Assembly (NCBI RefSeq): GCF_003852525.1
Contig: NZ_QAJL01000001.1
Coordinates: forward strand, 2,121,268-2,185,267
DNA from: Pedobacter sp. KBW06
GTDB lineage: Bacteria; Bacteroidota; Bacteroidia; Sphingobacteriales; Sphingobacteriaceae
DNA: 64,000 nucleotides
Reading direction: 5' to 3'
Shown: one piece after another, positions 1-8,160 of the stretch
Layout: the number at the start of each line of letters is the position of its first letter
Numbering within the stretch: position 1 is the stretch's first letter
The notes under the pieces: model-generated
Database searches by the model: none
The model's input: only the letters and a program-made list of their open reading frames with translations
What the model was told of the DNA's origin: nothing
Position numbers and translations under genes: made by a program

Positions 1-1173
1 GCAGGCCACCTGTGCCATGACCGGACGTTTTGTTTTATCTCTGTCACCACCACAACCGATGATGGTGATCACTTGTTCTGTACCTTTTCTGATGTCATGA
101 ATCGTGCTCAACACGTTCTGAACCGCATCCGGAGTATGTGCATAATCCACTATTCCGATGATGTTCTGACTGGAAGTGATGTAATCAAATCTTCCTTCCG
201 CACCGGTCAGGTTACTCAAAGCTGTCAATACCGTCAGTTTATCCTGACCAAGTAGTACTGCCGTTCCATAAACTGCCAATAGGTTGTATGCATTGAAAGA
301 ACCTACCAGTTTAAAGAATACATCTGCATGGTCAATATCCAGGTGCAAACCATTAAAGCTGTTCTCTACTACCTTCGCTTTAAAGTCGGCCAGTTGTTTC
401 AGTGCATAAGTTTGTTTTGTTGCCCTGGTATTCTGCAGCATCACCATTCCATTCCTGTCGTCCAGATTGGTCAATGCAAAAGCATTCGCCGGAAGTCCGT
501 CAAAAAATGCTTTCTTCGCTTTAATGTAATTGTCAAAGGTCTTGTGAAAATCCAGGTGGTCATGTGTAATGTTCGAAAACACCCCGCCTGCAAAGCTCAA
601 TCCCTCAGTTCTGTGCTGAACAACCGCATGAGAGCTCACTTCCATAAAGCAGTATTCACAACCTTCATCCACCATGTTCTGCAACAGCTCGTTTAAAGCA
701 ATTGGGTTAGGTGTGGTATGTGTTGCAGGAATCACTGCATCATTGATGTGGTTCTGTACCGTAGAGATCAGGCCTACACTATAGCCCAGTTCACGGAACA
801 ATTTAAATAATATCGTTGCGATGGTCGTTTTACCATTTGTACCGGTAATGCCAATCAGTTTTAATTTTGAAGAAGGATTATGGTAGAAGTTAGCCGCCAT
901 TGCACCTAAGGCAACCGAAGTATTTTCTACCTGAATATAAGTCACCTCTGCATGTTTGTTTTCAGGAATCTGTTCACAAACGATTACTGAAGCACCTGCA
1001 TTAATGGTATCCGCTATATATTTATGTCCATCGGACAAAGTTCCTTTGATTGCAAAAAATACAGTATCCTTAATGATCTGACGGGAATCAAAAGCAAGCG
1101 CAGTCACCTCCCTGTTGGTTACGCCAACCAGGTTTGTTATTGCTATTCCATATAAAACATCTTGTAACTGCAT
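1..1173 (-). CDS. murE: UDP-N-acetylmuramoyl-L-alanyl-D-glutamate-2,6-diaminopimelate ligase (MurE), 3' end outside window
   Basis: Cytoplasmic Mur ligase that adds the third stem-peptide residue to UDP-MurNAc-L-Ala-D-Glu in peptidoglycan synthesis. Reading the minus strand from ATG at 1173, the frame stays open for 391 codons to the window edge, so the C-terminus is missing. Visible are the N-terminal substrate domain (AFDSRQ, FFAIKGTLSDGH), the Mur ATP loop GITGTNGKTT, the TTPNP and MEVSSHA segments, FSNITHDHLDFH, and DYAHTPDAV with GCGGDRDKTKRP near the edge. The start codon lies one base past the ftsI stop, so the two are cotranscribed. The residue added (meso-DAP or lysine) cannot be read because the DNPR-type motif lies outside. 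Family assignment is secure. Confidence 0.95.
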   Translation of the reverse strand, partial: MQLQDVLYGIAITNLVGVTNREVTALAFDSRQIIKDTVFFAIKGTLSDGHKYIADTINAGASVIVCEQIPENKHAEVTYIQVENTSVALGAMAANFYHNPSSKLKLIGITGTNGKTTIATILFKLFRELGYSVGLISTVQNHINDAVIPATHTTPNPIALNELLQNMVDEGCEYCFMEVSSHAVVQHRTEGLSFAGGVFSNITHDHLDFHKTFDNYIKAKKAFFDGLPANAFALTNLDDRNGMVMLQNTRATKQTYALKQLADFKAKVVENSFNGLHLDIDHADVFFKLVGSFNAYNLLAVYGTAVLLGQDKLTVLTALSNLTGAEGRFDYITSSQNIIGIVDYAHTPDAVQNVLSTIHDIRKGTEQVITIIGCGGDRDKTKRPVMAQVAC

Positions 1174-1174
1174 A

Positions 1175-3277
1175 CTATCTCAATTCTAATTCTACTGCCA
1201 ATCCTTTACCTATTTTACTTCCTGAAGGGATAGACTGACTAAACACCTTTCCACTTCCGATCACCTTTGTTTTCAATCCTACATTCCCTAAAAGGTACAA
1301 TGCGTCTTTTAAGCCCATTCCATTTACATTCGGCATAATTCCTTTGATAGAATTATACTCTTCATACACCACACCATTATTGGTATCGATGCTGTTGAAA
1401 TAGGTAGACTTAGCCGCATAAAGCGATTTAATTCCTAAAGCAGTATATACTTTCTTCACTGCTTTACTCTGACCTGCTTTCGCTTCCGGGTTTTTCGTAT
1501 TCCCTACTAAGTGGTCTTTTACATTGTTATACATCTGCATATCACTTGCGTAAATGCGGTCTGCAATTTCTTTAAATACCGGACCAGCTACTGTTGCACC
1601 ATAATATCCGTTCTTAGGACCGTTAATGGCCACAATGATCGAATACTTTGGTTTATCCGCAGGGAAATAACCACAGAAAGAAGCCTGATAGCTTCTCTTT
1701 GCCTTATACCCGTTTCGGCCATCTGCCACCTGTGCAGTTCCTGTTTTTCCTGCAACCCTGTAAAACGGAGAGCCCATCAGCTTACCTGTTCCTTTGGTCA
1801 CTACAGATTCCAGCATGGCCTGCAATTTCTTAATCGTTTTCTCAGAACAAATCCGCTCGCTGATCACCCTGGCTTTAAACTGCTCAATTGGGTTTCCCAG
1901 TCTTCTGATCTCTTTCACAAAGATAGGAGCGATGTATTTTCCATCATTTGCCACTGCGTTGTAAAAGGTCAGCATCTGAAGTGGTGTAATCTGCATCTCA
2001 TAACCATAAGCCATTTGTGGCAGGGTCATGTTCTTGTTCCAGCTTCTGTTAGAAGGATTTTTGATCACTGGTTTCGCTTCTCCAGGGATCTGCAGCCCCA
2101 TTTTCTCGTTCATGTGGATGTCATACAAATGATCCGTGAACTGAGAAGGGTTATCCTTATAATGGTTGTTTACCAATTTTGCAATTGCTGTATTTGCAGA
2201 TTGTTCAAAAGCTTTCATCACCGTTACCACACCAATCCCACCATGTGAATCTTTAATTGTATGTCCCGGAATTCTGTAAAAACCATCACCGGTATCCACC
2301 AAAGTATTTGTATCTACCTTTTTATCTTCCAGTAATGCCATGTAAGAAGCCAGTTTAAACGTAGATCCGGGATCCTGACTACCACCAATGGCATAATTAA
2401 ACTGCTCTTCATAAACACCTTCAGATACCCTGGTATAGTTTGCTACCGCACGTACTTCACCGGTATTTACTTCCATCAAAATTACCGTACCATGGTCTGC
2501 ATCACTTAATTTCAACTGTCTTTCCAGGGCAGTTTGCGCAAGATCCTGCATATTGATATCGATGGTTGATATAATGTCAGCTCCTTCTTTAGGCGCTACT
2601 TCTGCTTCGTCATTTACCGGCATCCAGACACCACCAGCAATCCTTTGCACCAATCTTTTACCGCTTTCTCCATTGATGTAATTTCCATAAGCGCCTTCCA
2701 GACCTACCCCATTGGCAACGTTCTCGTTTTTATAGCCAATTGTTCTCGACGCCAGAAATTTGAAAGGTTTAATTCTTTTGTTCTGTTGTACTGCAATTAA
2801 CCCACCTGAATACTTCCCGATGTTATATAACGGAAACGTTCTGATCGTTTTCAGTTCCTGATAACCTATTTTACGTTTGATCAGCAGGTAACGGGCACTG
2901 TCCTGTCTCGCCGAACGCAGGTAACGTGAATATTCTTTAGGCGTTTTATCTTTAAAAAACTGGGATAATTTCAGGGCTAAGGAGTCAACTTTCCCATAGA
3001 ACACTTTATCATCATCGATTCCACCGGCAAACAAATCCATCCTCAGTTCATACTCAGGAATAGAGGTCGCAAGCAGGCTTCCGTCTGATGAATAGATATT
3101 TCCACGAGCAGCTTCCACATTGATATACTTAGTAGAGAGGCTATCGGCCATGGCACGCCATTTATGCCCCTCTACAAACTGTACATCACATAGTCTGACC
3201 AATACTGCCACGGCAAGCAGTACAATCAGTCCGAAAGACAGATAAACACGTAATAATATGTTTGCTCTAATGTTCAT
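1175..3277 (-). CDS. ftsI: Penicillin-binding protein / septal transpeptidase with C-terminal PASTA domain (FtsI, PBP3 type)
   Basis: Class B penicillin-binding protein that crosslinks septal peptidoglycan in the periplasm. The 700 residues begin with one membrane anchor (about 9-29). A dimerisation domain follows, then the transpeptidase with its three active-site motifs: STFK at 305-308, SAN at 360-362 and KTGTAQ at 511-516. A PASTA domain occupies about 645-700. Class B enzymes with a PASTA tail are usual for this locus in Bacteroidota. The start overlaps the ftsL end by 11 bp and murE follows after one base, so this is one division/cell-wall transcription unit. The alternative name is Spo VD-type PBP; its place directly after ftsL favours FtsI. 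Confidence 0.95.
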   Translation of the reverse strand: MNIRANILLRVYLSFGLIVLLAVAVLVRLCDVQFVEGHKWRAMADSLSTKYINVEAARGNIYSSDGSLLATSIPEYELRMDLFAGGIDDDKVFYGKVDSLALKLSQFFKDKTPKEYSRYLRSARQDSARYLLIKRKIGYQELKTIRTFPLYNIGKYSGGLIAVQQNKRIKPFKFLASRTIGYKNENVANGVGLEGAYGNYINGESGKRLVQRIAGGVWMPVNDEAEVAPKEGADIISTIDINMQDLAQTALERQLKLSDADHGTVILMEVNTGEVRAVANYTRVSEGVYEEQFNYAIGGSQDPGSTFKLASYMALLEDKKVDTNTLVDTGDGFYRIPGHTIKDSHGGIGVVTVMKAFEQSANTAIAKLVNNHYKDNPSQFTDHLYDIHMNEKMGLQIPGEAKPVIKNPSNRSWNKNMTLPQMAYGYEMQITPLQMLTFYNAVANDGKYIAPIFVKEIRRLGNPIEQFKARVISERICSEKTIKKLQAMLESVVTKGTGKLMGSPFYRVAGKTGTAQVADGRNGYKAKRSYQASFCGYFPADKPKYSIIVAINGPKNGYYGATVAGPVFKEIADRIYASDMQMYNNVKDHLVGNTKNPEAKAGQSKAVKKVYTALGIKSLYAAKSTYFNSIDTNNGVVYEEYNSIKGIMPNVNGMGLKDALYLLGNVGLKTKVIGSGKVFSQSIPSGSKIGKGLAVELELR

Positions 3278-3686
3278 TAGTGTTGATTACAATTTTTTTA
3301 GGAGGTTCGGTTAATTCCTTAATTCCCAATGTATCTACCTTTTTTGCAACTTCAGTCAATTTGCTTTTGAACATTAAGTCTGCTTTTAGCGACTTATATT
3401 CCCAGCTCAACTCTTTTACTTCTTTATTTAATTTGTCAATATTTCTAATGTTCTTTACTGCCATATGGCTGTTTGCAATGTATAGCATACACAAAACAGA
3501 CAAAAACAGTAAAAACGGTAACATATCTGTTGCCGCTTCCTTAGTCACTACACCCTCGGTAAATAACTTTTTAAAGAACGCTTTTTCACCTTCAGGCTCC
3601 CTTACTTTCCTCCGTGGTTTCTTCAACTGAATTTCTTCAGGTTCCAAATCCTCCTCTTCTATGTGGTGCCTGAACTCGTTATTCAT
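3267..3686 (-). CDS. ftsL: FtsL-like cell division protein
   Basis: Small bitopic divisome protein expected to act with FtsQ/FtsB-type partners and FtsI. The 139 residues show a charged cytoplasmic N-terminus (about 1-50, with EEEDLEPEEIQLKKPRRK), one membrane helix (about 55-71, LPFLLFLSVLCMLYIAN) and a periplasmic segment of about 65 residues with heptad-like spacing (INKLNKEVKELSWEYKSLK), as in FtsL. Sequence conservation of FtsL is weak, so the call rests mainly on topology and on its place between rsmH and ftsI. It overlaps rsmH by 4 bp (ATGA) and ftsI by 11 bp, which suggests translational coupling. Confidence 0.85.
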   Translation of the reverse strand: MNNEFRHHIEEEDLEPEEIQLKKPRRKVREPEGEKAFFKKLFTEGVVTKEAATDMLPFLLFLSVLCMLYIANSHMAVKNIRNIDKLNKEVKELSWEYKSLKADLMFKSKLTEVAKKVDTLGIKELTEPPKKIVINTNEH

Positions 3687-4591
3687 AGCTTTTCTCCAAT
3701 TCTGAGTTTGGCACTCCTTGCCCGGCTGTTGCGTTCCAGCTCTTCAGCATCCGCAACCACCGCTTTTCTGGTGATGATTTTAAGGGGTTTTTGTTCGTTC
3801 CCATAAAAATCTTTTTCCACCTCACCTTTAAATTTCCCCTTTGCTATAAAATTCTTAACCGGTCTGTCTTCCAAAGAATGGTAGGACATCACCACCAAAC
3901 GGCCACCTGTTTTTAAGACATCGGCTGTTTGCATTAAAAAATTCTCCAGCACTTCAATTTCTGCATTGACCTCGATACGCAAAGCCTGGAACACCTGAGC
4001 CATATATTTATACTCTTTTCCTTTCGGAATGTGTGCACCTGCTGCTCTTTTAAAATCCGCAAGCGTCTTAATCGGTTGTTCCACACGGCCGGTTACTACT
4101 GCACGGGCCAGTGATTTTGCATTCTTCACCTCGCCATAAATTCCGAAAATTTTATGAAGCTGATCTTCTGTATAGGTATTCAAAACATCAGCAGCCGTTA
4201 AAGCGCCTTGTTTGTCCATACGCATGTCCAGGTCAGACTCGAACCTGGTAGAAAAGCCTCTTTCCGGCACATCGAACTGGTGGGAAGAAACGCCAAGGTC
4301 GGCCAGGATCCCGTCTACCGCTCTATAACCCAATAAGCGCAGGTTATTTTTGATAAAGGCAAAATTCTGGTCTACAAAAATAAAACGTGGGTCATCAATC
4401 TTATTCCTTTGTGCATCAGGGTCCTGATCGAAGGCGATCAACACTCCGTCTTTACCTAAATGCTTCAGGATTTCTCTTGAATGTCCGCCACCACCAAAGG
4501 TCACGTCCACATATACACCATCAGGTTTGATATTCAAACCATCGATACATTCTTTCAACATTACGGGGATGTGGTAATTATTCTCCATCAT
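3683..4591 (-). CDS. rsmH: 16S rRNA (cytosine(1402)-N(4))-methyltransferase RsmH (MraW)
   Basis: SAM-dependent enzyme that methylates N4 of C1402 in 16S rRNA. Its 302 residues match the usual family length. Diagnostic motifs are YHIPVMLKECIDGL at the N-terminus, VDVTFGGGGHSREIL (SAM loop), DGILADLGVSSHQFD, ERGFSTRFESDLDMRMD, VFQALRIEVNAE and MSYHSLEDRPVKNF. The protein probably starts at the second Met of MMENN or at the first; the difference is one codon. It overlaps mraZ by 14 bp and ftsL by 4 bp. The mraZ-rsmH-ftsL-ftsI-murE order is the conserved head of the dcw cluster. Confidence 0.97.
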   Translation of the reverse strand: MMENNYHIPVMLKECIDGLNIKPDGVYVDVTFGGGGHSREILKHLGKDGVLIAFDQDPDAQRNKIDDPRFIFVDQNFAFIKNNLRLLGYRAVDGILADLGVSSHQFDVPERGFSTRFESDLDMRMDKQGALTAADVLNTYTEDQLHKIFGIYGEVKNAKSLARAVVTGRVEQPIKTLADFKRAAGAHIPKGKEYKYMAQVFQALRIEVNAEIEVLENFLMQTADVLKTGGRLVVMSYHSLEDRPVKNFIAKGKFKGEVEKDFYGNEQKPLKIITRKAVVADAEELERNSRARSAKLRIGEKL

Positions 4592-5051
4592 TCCTCCTGT
4601 TCTTATTGCCCATTACTTCTTCTGCAAGCATTGCAAAATCTTCAGGCTCTTTATCAAACAAAGCATCATACGATTTTTTAGACCAGACTTCAATCTTGTC
4701 AAACTGACAGGCCAGAACCAGTTCTGCACTGATTTCTATGCCTACAGATTCCAATAAAGACTTAGGTAAATTCACCCTTCCGGTCGCATCTAGGGTCAAT
4801 TCCGTCGCGCCACGGGTAAAATATCGAATAAATTCTCTGTTTTTTTGTTCGTACGGATTCAACTTACTTAACTCTTCCACGATTCCCTCCCATACTTTTT
4901 TAGGATAGATCACCAGGTGCTTTTCAAAACCCCTGTTAATCACAAGTCCCTCTTGCTCAACGTTGGGCAATTGTTTTTTCAGAGACGAAGGAACCATCAA
5001 GCGGCCTTTCGCATCCAATTTACAATCAAATTCTCCTAACAATTGAACCAT
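4578..5051 (-). CDS. mraZ: MraZ, DNA-binding transcriptional regulator of the division cluster
   Basis: AbrB-fold ring-forming DNA-binding protein that in other bacteria represses the dcw operon it heads. The 157 residues contain two SpoVT/AbrB-like halves. The first has LDAKGRLMVPSSLKKQL and the second LDATGRVNLPKSLLESVGI, each carrying the family's DxxGRxxxP core. It is the first gene of the cluster, and three 10-bp direct repeats lie just upstream at 5091-5120. This fits autoregulation as known for Escherichia coli and Mycoplasma MraZ; regulation here is inferred. Confidence 0.96.
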   Translation of the reverse strand: MVQLLGEFDCKLDAKGRLMVPSSLKKQLPNVEQEGLVINRGFEKHLVIYPKKVWEGIVEELSKLNPYEQKNREFIRYFTRGATELTLDATGRVNLPKSLLESVGIEISAELVLACQFDKIEVWSKKSYDALFDKEPEDFAMLAEEVMGNKNRRNDGE

Positions 5052-5090
5052 TTTAATATGTGCACTTTTTATGTAGGGTAAAAATAGATA

Positions 5091-5120
5091 TTTCTACCAC
5101 TTTTTACCACATTCTACCAC
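5091..5120 (-). promoter_or_regulatory. Putative MraZ operator: three 10-bp direct repeats
   Basis: Read on the minus strand there are three head-to-tail units GTGGTAGAAT, GTGGTAAAAA and GTGGTAGAAA with an exact 10-bp period, 40 bp upstream of the mraZ ATG. A weaker fourth copy (GTGGCAAAAA) lies in the same phase at 5151-5160. MraZ boxes in other phyla are TGGGN or GTGGN-type repeats with 5-nt spacers, which gives the same period. The site is inferred from this match and its position. Confidence 0.75.
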
Positions 5121-5193
5121 AAAAAATTATCAACATATTTCGTACCAAGATTTTTGCCACTTTAAAGTGCTAAAAAGGCCTAAATCAAGGTGG

Positions 5194-5232
5194 TAAAAAA
5201 AACAGGCGTTTCGTTTTAAACGAAACGCCTGT
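5194..5232 (-). terminator. Intrinsic terminator after pgk
   Basis: A perfect 15-bp inverted repeat (5202-5216 with 5218-5232, arm ACAGGCGTTTCGTTT) is followed on the minus strand by a run of eight T. It begins 20 bp after the pgk stop and separates pgk from the mraZ promoter region. Confidence 0.92.
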
Positions 5233-5252
5233 CCTAAATTTAGTCTAAAATA

Positions 5253-6446
5253 TTAGGCATTGATCGCCTTTACTCCCGGCAATTCTTTACCTTCCATATA
5301 TTCCAGTAATGCACCACCACCGGTAGATACATAACTCACTTTATCTTCTAAATTAAATTTGGCAATTGCTGCAGCAGAATCTCCGCCACCAATCAATGAA
5401 AAAGCGCCATTCTCCTGAGTAGCAGCCACAACCGCATTTGCAATTGCACGGGTACCATGCTCAAAATTAGCCATTTCAAAAACACCCATCGGACCATTCC
5501 AAAGCAAAGTTTTTGAATTTTTGATCACCTCAGAAAACAGGTCGATACTTTTCGGGCCGATGTCCAACCCCATCCAGTCTGCAGGAATATGACCAGTGTC
5601 TACATCCTTTTTCTCTGCATCATTTGCAAATTTATCAGCGATGGTGGTATCAAGTGGGAGGTATAACTTCACCCCTTTTGCTTTCGCTTTTTCCAACAGT
5701 TCCAGGCAAAGTGCCATTCTGTCTTCTTCCAACAGGGAGGTACCGATCTCACCGCCTTGTGCTTTCGCAAAAGTATAAGCCATTCCACCACCAATGATCA
5801 GGTTATCAACTTTATCCAATAAGCTTTCGATCAGTAAAATTTTATCAGACACTTTCGCACCGCCCATAATTGCGGTGAAAGGTTTCACTGCACCATGATT
5901 TACTTTTTCTGCATTTTTCAATTCTTCTGCCATCAGATAGCCGAAGTATTTATCGTTAGGGAAAAATTCTGCGATGATCGATGTAGAGGCATGTGCACGG
6001 TGTGCAGTACCAAAAGCATCGTTTACATAGACATTTCCAAGTTTAGACAACTTTTCCGCGAAATCTCTGTCGCCTTTTTCTTCTTCTTTATAGAAACGAA
6101 GATTCTCCAATAACAACACTTGTCCCGGCTCCAGATTTTTGGCTTTATCTACCGCAGATGCACCAATACAATCGTCTGCAAATTTCACTTCCAAATCCAG
6201 CATTCTGGAAAGGTCACCTAAAATGTGTTTCAAAGAGTATTTATCTTCCGGACCGCCTTTTGGACGTCCCAGGTGAGACATCAGGATTACAGAACCACCG
6301 TCATTCAATATTTTAGTAATGGTAGGCAATGCTGCACGCATCCTTTTATCATCAGTAATGTTAAATTCCGCGTCCAAAGGAACATTAAAATCCACTCTGA
6401 TTAAGGCTTTCTTATCTTTGAAATTACACTGGTCTATTGTTTTCAT
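5253..6446 (-). CDS. pgk: Phosphoglycerate kinase
   Basis: Cytoplasmic glycolytic enzyme that transfers phosphate from 1,3-bisphosphoglycerate to ADP. The 397 residues match the family. Seen are RVDFNVPLD near the N-terminus, [34 protein letters not shown] (substrate-binding domain), and in the nucleotide domain [20 protein letters not shown] and GGGDSAAA, with [13 protein letters not shown] at the end. It has its own strong terminator downstream. The neighbours GNAT and gapA lie on the same strand, but a 156-bp spacer separates them, so cotranscription is not certain. Confidence 0.98.
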   Translation of the reverse strand: MKTIDQCNFKDKKALIRVDFNVPLDAEFNITDDKRMRAALPTITKILNDGGSVILMSHLGRPKGGPEDKYSLKHILGDLSRMLDLEVKFADDCIGASAVDKAKNLEPGQVLLLENLRFYKEEEKGDRDFAEKLSKLGNVYVNDAFGTAHRAHASTSIIAEFFPNDKYFGYLMAEELKNAEKVNHGAVKPFTAIMGGAKVSDKILLIESLLDKVDNLIIGGGMAYTFAKAQGGEIGTSLLEEDRMALCLELLEKAKAKGVKLYLPLDTTIADKFANDAEKKDVDTGHIPADWMGLDIGPKSIDLFSEVIKNSKTLLWNGPMGVFEMANFEHGTRAIANAVVAATQENGAFSLIGGGDSAAAIAKFNLEDKVSYVSTGGGALLEYMEGKELPGVKAINA

Positions 6447-6483
6447 CCGTATATAGTTTTTTTTTAAAGGTTATGAAGCGATC

Positions 6484-6521
6484 ATCAGCATGTTTATTGT
6501 GGTTTCTATTGGTATGCTGAT
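6484..6521 (-). promoter_or_regulatory. Inverted repeat in the GNAT-pgk spacer
   Basis: ATCAGCAT (6484-6491) and ATGCTGAT (6514-6521) form a perfect 8-bp stem with a 22-nt loop in the spacer upstream of pgk. There is no T run after it, so it may be an operator or a leader stem rather than a terminator. Function unknown. Confidence 0.35.
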
Positions 6522-6602
6522 AATGGTTTCATTATTGTTATTGTTTAGAATTATTGGTTTTGATGGTCCTGCAGCTTAAAAAAGAGACAGGTTTGACTAA
6601 GG

Positions 6603-7040
6603 TTATTTTACAGCCAGCAACCGGATCATATTGAAATGCGGGCCTATCCCCGGTATTTCAAACTCTTCGGAAATCATCGTAAAGCCAAGCTTCGTATAAA
6701 AAGCAGCGGCAGAACTACGGGCATTGCACCAAATATAAGCAGCATTAGCGGATGTCAGTTCATCAATTGCAAAATTTATGAGCTTTGCGCCATACCCCTT
6801 TCCTGCAAAGGCCGGATCAGAAGCCATTCCACGCAAACGGAAGCCACGAGGGCCATGTTCAGGATGGTCTTCAGGGAAGATGGTCGCCACAGAAACCAAT
6901 TGATCTCCGGCGAAGCAACCCAGATGCAAGCCTCCCCCGATGTGATCCTGAGGAAACACACATTGCGCTTCCGGAAGCCCATTTCTGAGCACCTGGCTGC
7001 GTAAGGGCAGCGTTTGTTCGGCTGATATATATTTAACCAT
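6603..7040 (-). CDS. GNAT-family N-acetyltransferase
   Basis: Predicted acetyl-CoA-dependent acetyltransferase of unknown substrate. The 145 residues show the GNAT core: strand RGFRLRGMASDP, the acetyl-CoA loop AGKGYGAKLINFAI (motif A, Q/RxxGxG/A-like), and the C-terminal CNARSSAAAFYTKLGF with the usual Y-x-K-x-G-F ending. The start overlaps the gapA stop by 8 bp on the same strand, so it is probably translated from the gapA message. That link to glycolysis need not mean a functional link. Confidence 0.85.
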   Translation of the reverse strand: MVKYISAEQTLPLRSQVLRNGLPEAQCVFPQDHIGGGLHLGCFAGDQLVSVATIFPEDHPEHGPRGFRLRGMASDPAFAGKGYGAKLINFAIDELTSANAAYIWCNARSSAAAFYTKLGFTMISEEFEIPGIGPHFNMIRLLAVK

Positions 7041-8028
7041 TTATTTTTTCAATTTTTTGAACCAGGTCTACCAATCTTGCGGAATATCCGGATTCATTGT
7101 CGTACCATCCCACCACTTTCACCATATCCCCCACGATGGAAGTCAGCTGTGCATCAAAGATGCAGGAATGTGGATTGTCTAATATATCAACGGAAACAAT
7201 CGGGTCTTCGGTATATTCCACCAAAGCTTTCAACTCCTGCTCCGAAGCCTTTTTAAAAGCTGCATTAATTTCTTCGATCGTTGTCGGAGACTTCAACAGA
7301 CAGGTAAAATCGGTTAAAGAACCATTCAGAACCGGAACCCTGATCCCGGCACCACCTAACTTACCTTCCAGATGAGGAAAAATATTGGTAATTGCTTTTG
7401 CTGCACCGGTACTTGTCGGAATGATGGAAGCCGAAGCTGCCCTTGCCCTTCTTAAATCCTTGTGCGGACCATCATGAAGGTTCTGATCGCCGGTCATGGA
7501 GTGAACCGTAGTGATGTAGCCTTCTAACACTCCCCAGTTATCGTCTAATATTTTCACCATTGGCGCCACATTATTCGTTGTACAGGAAGCATTGGAAAGA
7601 ATCGTACTTTTCAAATCTATCGCCTCGTCATTTACACCAAGTACCACCATAGGAATGTCTTTATCCGCAGCCGGTGCAGAAATCAGCACCTGTTTAGCCC
7701 CTGCCAGCAAATGTTTGCCAGCTCCTGCCCTGCTGATGAATTTACCCGTAGATTCCAGCACCAGGTCAATCTCCAGTGCTGCCCATGGAAGCTCCTCAGG
7801 ATTGGATGTTGAATACAGCTGAATCTTCTTCCCGTTAATGATTAAGGCATCTGATTCAAAAGAGACCTTCCCTTTAAACCCTCTGTGTACCGTATCATAC
7901 TTAAACAGGTGCGCCAGCGTTGCCGCATCACCTAAATCATTGATGGCCACAACATTGATGTTTTTCTCAATTGCCCCGCGTAAAAACATACGGCCAATTC
8001 TACCAAAACCATTAATTGCTATATTCAT
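7033..8028 (-). CDS. gapA: Glyceraldehyde-3-phosphate dehydrogenase, type I
   Basis: Glycolytic NAD-dependent enzyme that forms 1,3-bisphosphoglycerate. The 331 residues start with the dinucleotide fold INGFGRIGR. The catalytic cysteine is C149 in SNASCTTNN, followed by TVHSMTGDQNLHDGPH, the RAASASIIPTSTGAAKA phosphate-binding loop, and WYDNESGYSARLVDL near the end. A TACTTTTG box at 8093-8100 fits a Bacteroidota -7 element about 65 bp upstream. A GNAT gene overlaps its 3' end, and pgk lies farther downstream on the same strand. Confidence 0.98.
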   Translation of the reverse strand: MNIAINGFGRIGRMFLRGAIEKNINVVAINDLGDAATLAHLFKYDTVHRGFKGKVSFESDALIINGKKIQLYSTSNPEELPWAALEIDLVLESTGKFISRAGAGKHLLAGAKQVLISAPAADKDIPMVVLGVNDEAIDLKSTILSNASCTTNNVAPMVKILDDNWGVLEGYITTVHSMTGDQNLHDGPHKDLRRARAASASIIPTSTGAAKAITNIFPHLEGKLGGAGIRVPVLNGSLTDFTCLLKSPTTIEEINAAFKKASEQELKALVEYTEDPIVSVDILDNPHSCIFDAQLTSIVGDMVKVVGWYDNESGYSARLVDLVQKIEKING

Positions 8029-8092
8029 TTCTATCTGTTGTTTTGTTGGTGTAGCAATCCAAAATGCCTCCCGGCTTTTGTAAATTACGGCG

Positions 8093-8117
8093 CAAAAGTA
8101 CCTATATTCTTTATAGG
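8093..8117 (-). promoter_or_regulatory. gapA promoter (-7 box) with adjacent palindrome
   Basis: On the minus strand TACTTTTG (8093-8100) matches the Bacteroidota -7 consensus TAnnTTTG. Directly upstream of it, CCTATA-TTCTT-TATAGG (8101-8117) is a perfect 6-bp inverted repeat lying between the -7 and -33 positions, where an activator or repressor could bind. No clear TTG -33 box is visible. Confidence 0.55.
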
Positions 8118-8160
8118 AGCGGTACTATTTCCGGATAGAATATTAAAAATTACGCAGCGA

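Noticed and set aside
1511..2248. 245-codon plus-strand open frame inside ftsI
   Set aside because: It is antisense to a motif-complete ftsI and its translation is Cys/His-rich without any family look. It is a shadow frame.
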